Assembly: GCA_024279045.1 (NCBI GenBank)
Contig: JAJRRZ010000168.1
Location: forward strand, 1-7,159
Length of the DNA: 7,159 nt
Origin: Alphaproteobacteria bacterium
GTDB taxonomy: Bacteria; Pseudomonadota; Alphaproteobacteria; Rhizobiales; Aestuariivirgaceae
Direction of reading: 5' to 3'
Positions 6,295 through 7,159 of the stretch are shown in pieces. The position numbers and the translations under genes are program-made. Positions within the stretch are counted from its first letter, which is position 1, and each line of letters begins with the position of its first letter. Below the pieces are notes generated by a model, which was not told the origin of the DNA, did not search any database, and worked only from the letters and a program-made list of their open reading frames with translations.

Positions 6295-7159
6295 AATACG
6301 TTGACGAATTCCGCGACCCGCAGAAGGCCAGGGCGCTGATTGCGCGCATGGCCCCATTGGCGCAGCGCCTGGCGGAGAAGAAGGGGCGCCCGTTGCAGAT
6401 CATGGAGTTCTGCGGCGGGCATACGCACACCATCTTCCGCTATGGCATCTCGCAGATGCTGCCCGAGGGCATCGAGCTGGTGCACGGGCCGGGCTGCCCG
6501 GTGTGCGTGCTGCCCATGGGGCGGGTGGATGACTGCGTGGCGCTGGCCGAGCGCGAGGAGGTGATCTTCACCACGTTCGGCGATGCCATGCGCGTGCCTG
6601 GGTCGCGCAAGAGCCTGTTGCAGGCCAAGGCCGACAGGGCGGATGTGCGCATGGTCTATTCGCCCATGGATGCCCTGAACCTGGCGCGCGAGAATCCCGA
6701 CCGGGAGGTCATCTTCTTTGCGCTGGGCTTCGAGACCACCATGCCCTCCACAGCGCTCACCGTGATGCAGGCACGGCGCGAAGGAGTGAAGAACTTCTCG
6801 CTGTTCTGCAATCACATCACCACGGTGCCCACCATCAAGGCCATTCTCGATTCGCCGGACATGCGCATCGACGGCTTTCTCGCGCCGGGGCACGTGAGCA
6901 TGGTGGTGGGCAAGGAGCCGTTCCGCTTCGTGGCGGAGGACTATGGCCGGCCCATTGTCATCACCGGCTTCGAGCCGCTGGACATTCTGCACTCGCTGTT
7001 CATGCTGCTGCAGCAGTTCGACGAAGGGCGCTGCGAGGTGGAAAATCAATACAAGCGCGTGGTGCCCGACCGGGGCAATCCGGCAGCCTTGCAGGCCATT
7101 GCGGAAGTCTTCGAGCTGCGGCCCTTCTTCGAGTGGCGCGGGCTGGGCTCCATCGACCA
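6291..7159 (+). CDS. hypD: Hydrogenase maturation protein HypD, partial (C-terminus beyond window)
   Basis: HypD is a [4Fe-4S] protein that forms a complex with HypC and HypE, where the Fe(CN)2CO group is assembled. The window holds 289 codons plus 2 nt, with no stop, out of about 370-380 usual for the family. The product begins MKYVDEFRDP. C41 lies in FCGGHTH and C69/C72 in GPGCPVC; these positions are identical to those of E. coli HypD and include the residues thought to hold iron and do thiol chemistry. Other family segments are TTFGDAMRVPG (94-104), ALGFETTMPSTA (144-155) and a later GFLAPGHVSMVVGKEPF stretch. The cysteines that bind the [4Fe-4S] cluster are expected past the window edge. 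The ATG overlaps the stop of the isomerase gene (ATGA), so translation is coupled. hypE would be the expected next gene. Confidence 0.97.
   Translation, partial: MKYVDEFRDPQKARALIARMAPLAQRLAEKKGRPLQIMEFCGGHTHTIFRYGISQMLPEGIELVHGPGCPVCVLPMGRVDDCVALAEREEVIFTTFGDAMRVPGSRKSLLQAKADRADVRMVYSPMDALNLARENPDREVIFFALGFETTMPSTALTVMQARREGVKNFSLFCNHITTVPTIKAILDSPDMRIDGFLAPGHVSMVVGKEPFRFVAEDYGRPIVITGFEPLDILHSLFMLLQQFDEGRCEVENQYKRVVPDRGNPAALQAIAEVFELRPFFEWRGLGSID

Overview
The window is a gap-free stretch of a [NiFe]-hydrogenase locus from a high-GC bacterium, most likely a proteobacterium. The gene order (kinase end, hupU, hupV, hypF) matches the hupTUV-hypF order I know from Rhodobacter capsulatus. The genus cannot be fixed from the sequence; a beta- or gammaproteobacterium is plausible. 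All real genes are on the plus strand. Only two short gaps (17 and 30 nt) are non-coding, and most junctions overlap by 4 or 8 nt, so the window looks like the interior of one long transcription unit. I see no promoter, terminator, tRNA, rRNA, mobile element or CRISPR array.

Layout: 1-158 is the last 51 codons of a histidine kinase (HupT/HoxJ-like). 155-1204 and 1201-2757 are hupU and hupV, the small and large subunits of a cytoplasmic H2-sensing regulatory hydrogenase. 2775-5180 is hypF and 5211-5549 is hypC. 5542-6294 encodes a SIS-domain, GmhA-like sugar-phosphate isomerase. 6291-7159 is hypD, cut off by the window edge.

How they work together: HupUV has the marks of an H2 sensor. It has no Tat signal, HupV has no C-terminal maturation peptide, and HupV carries the bulky Ile/Phe pair that narrows the gas channel in known sensors. 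H2 detection would be passed to the kinase encoded just upstream, which normally controls a response regulator for uptake-hydrogenase genes. HypF, HypC and HypD assemble the Fe(CN)2CO part of the [NiFe] site, which HupUV itself also needs.

The least explained element is the GmhA-like isomerase between hypC and hypD. It is translationally coupled to both neighbours and keeps the full set of zinc/catalytic residues of phosphoheptose isomerase. It is the best candidate here for an uncharacterised function linked to hydrogenase maturation or regulation.
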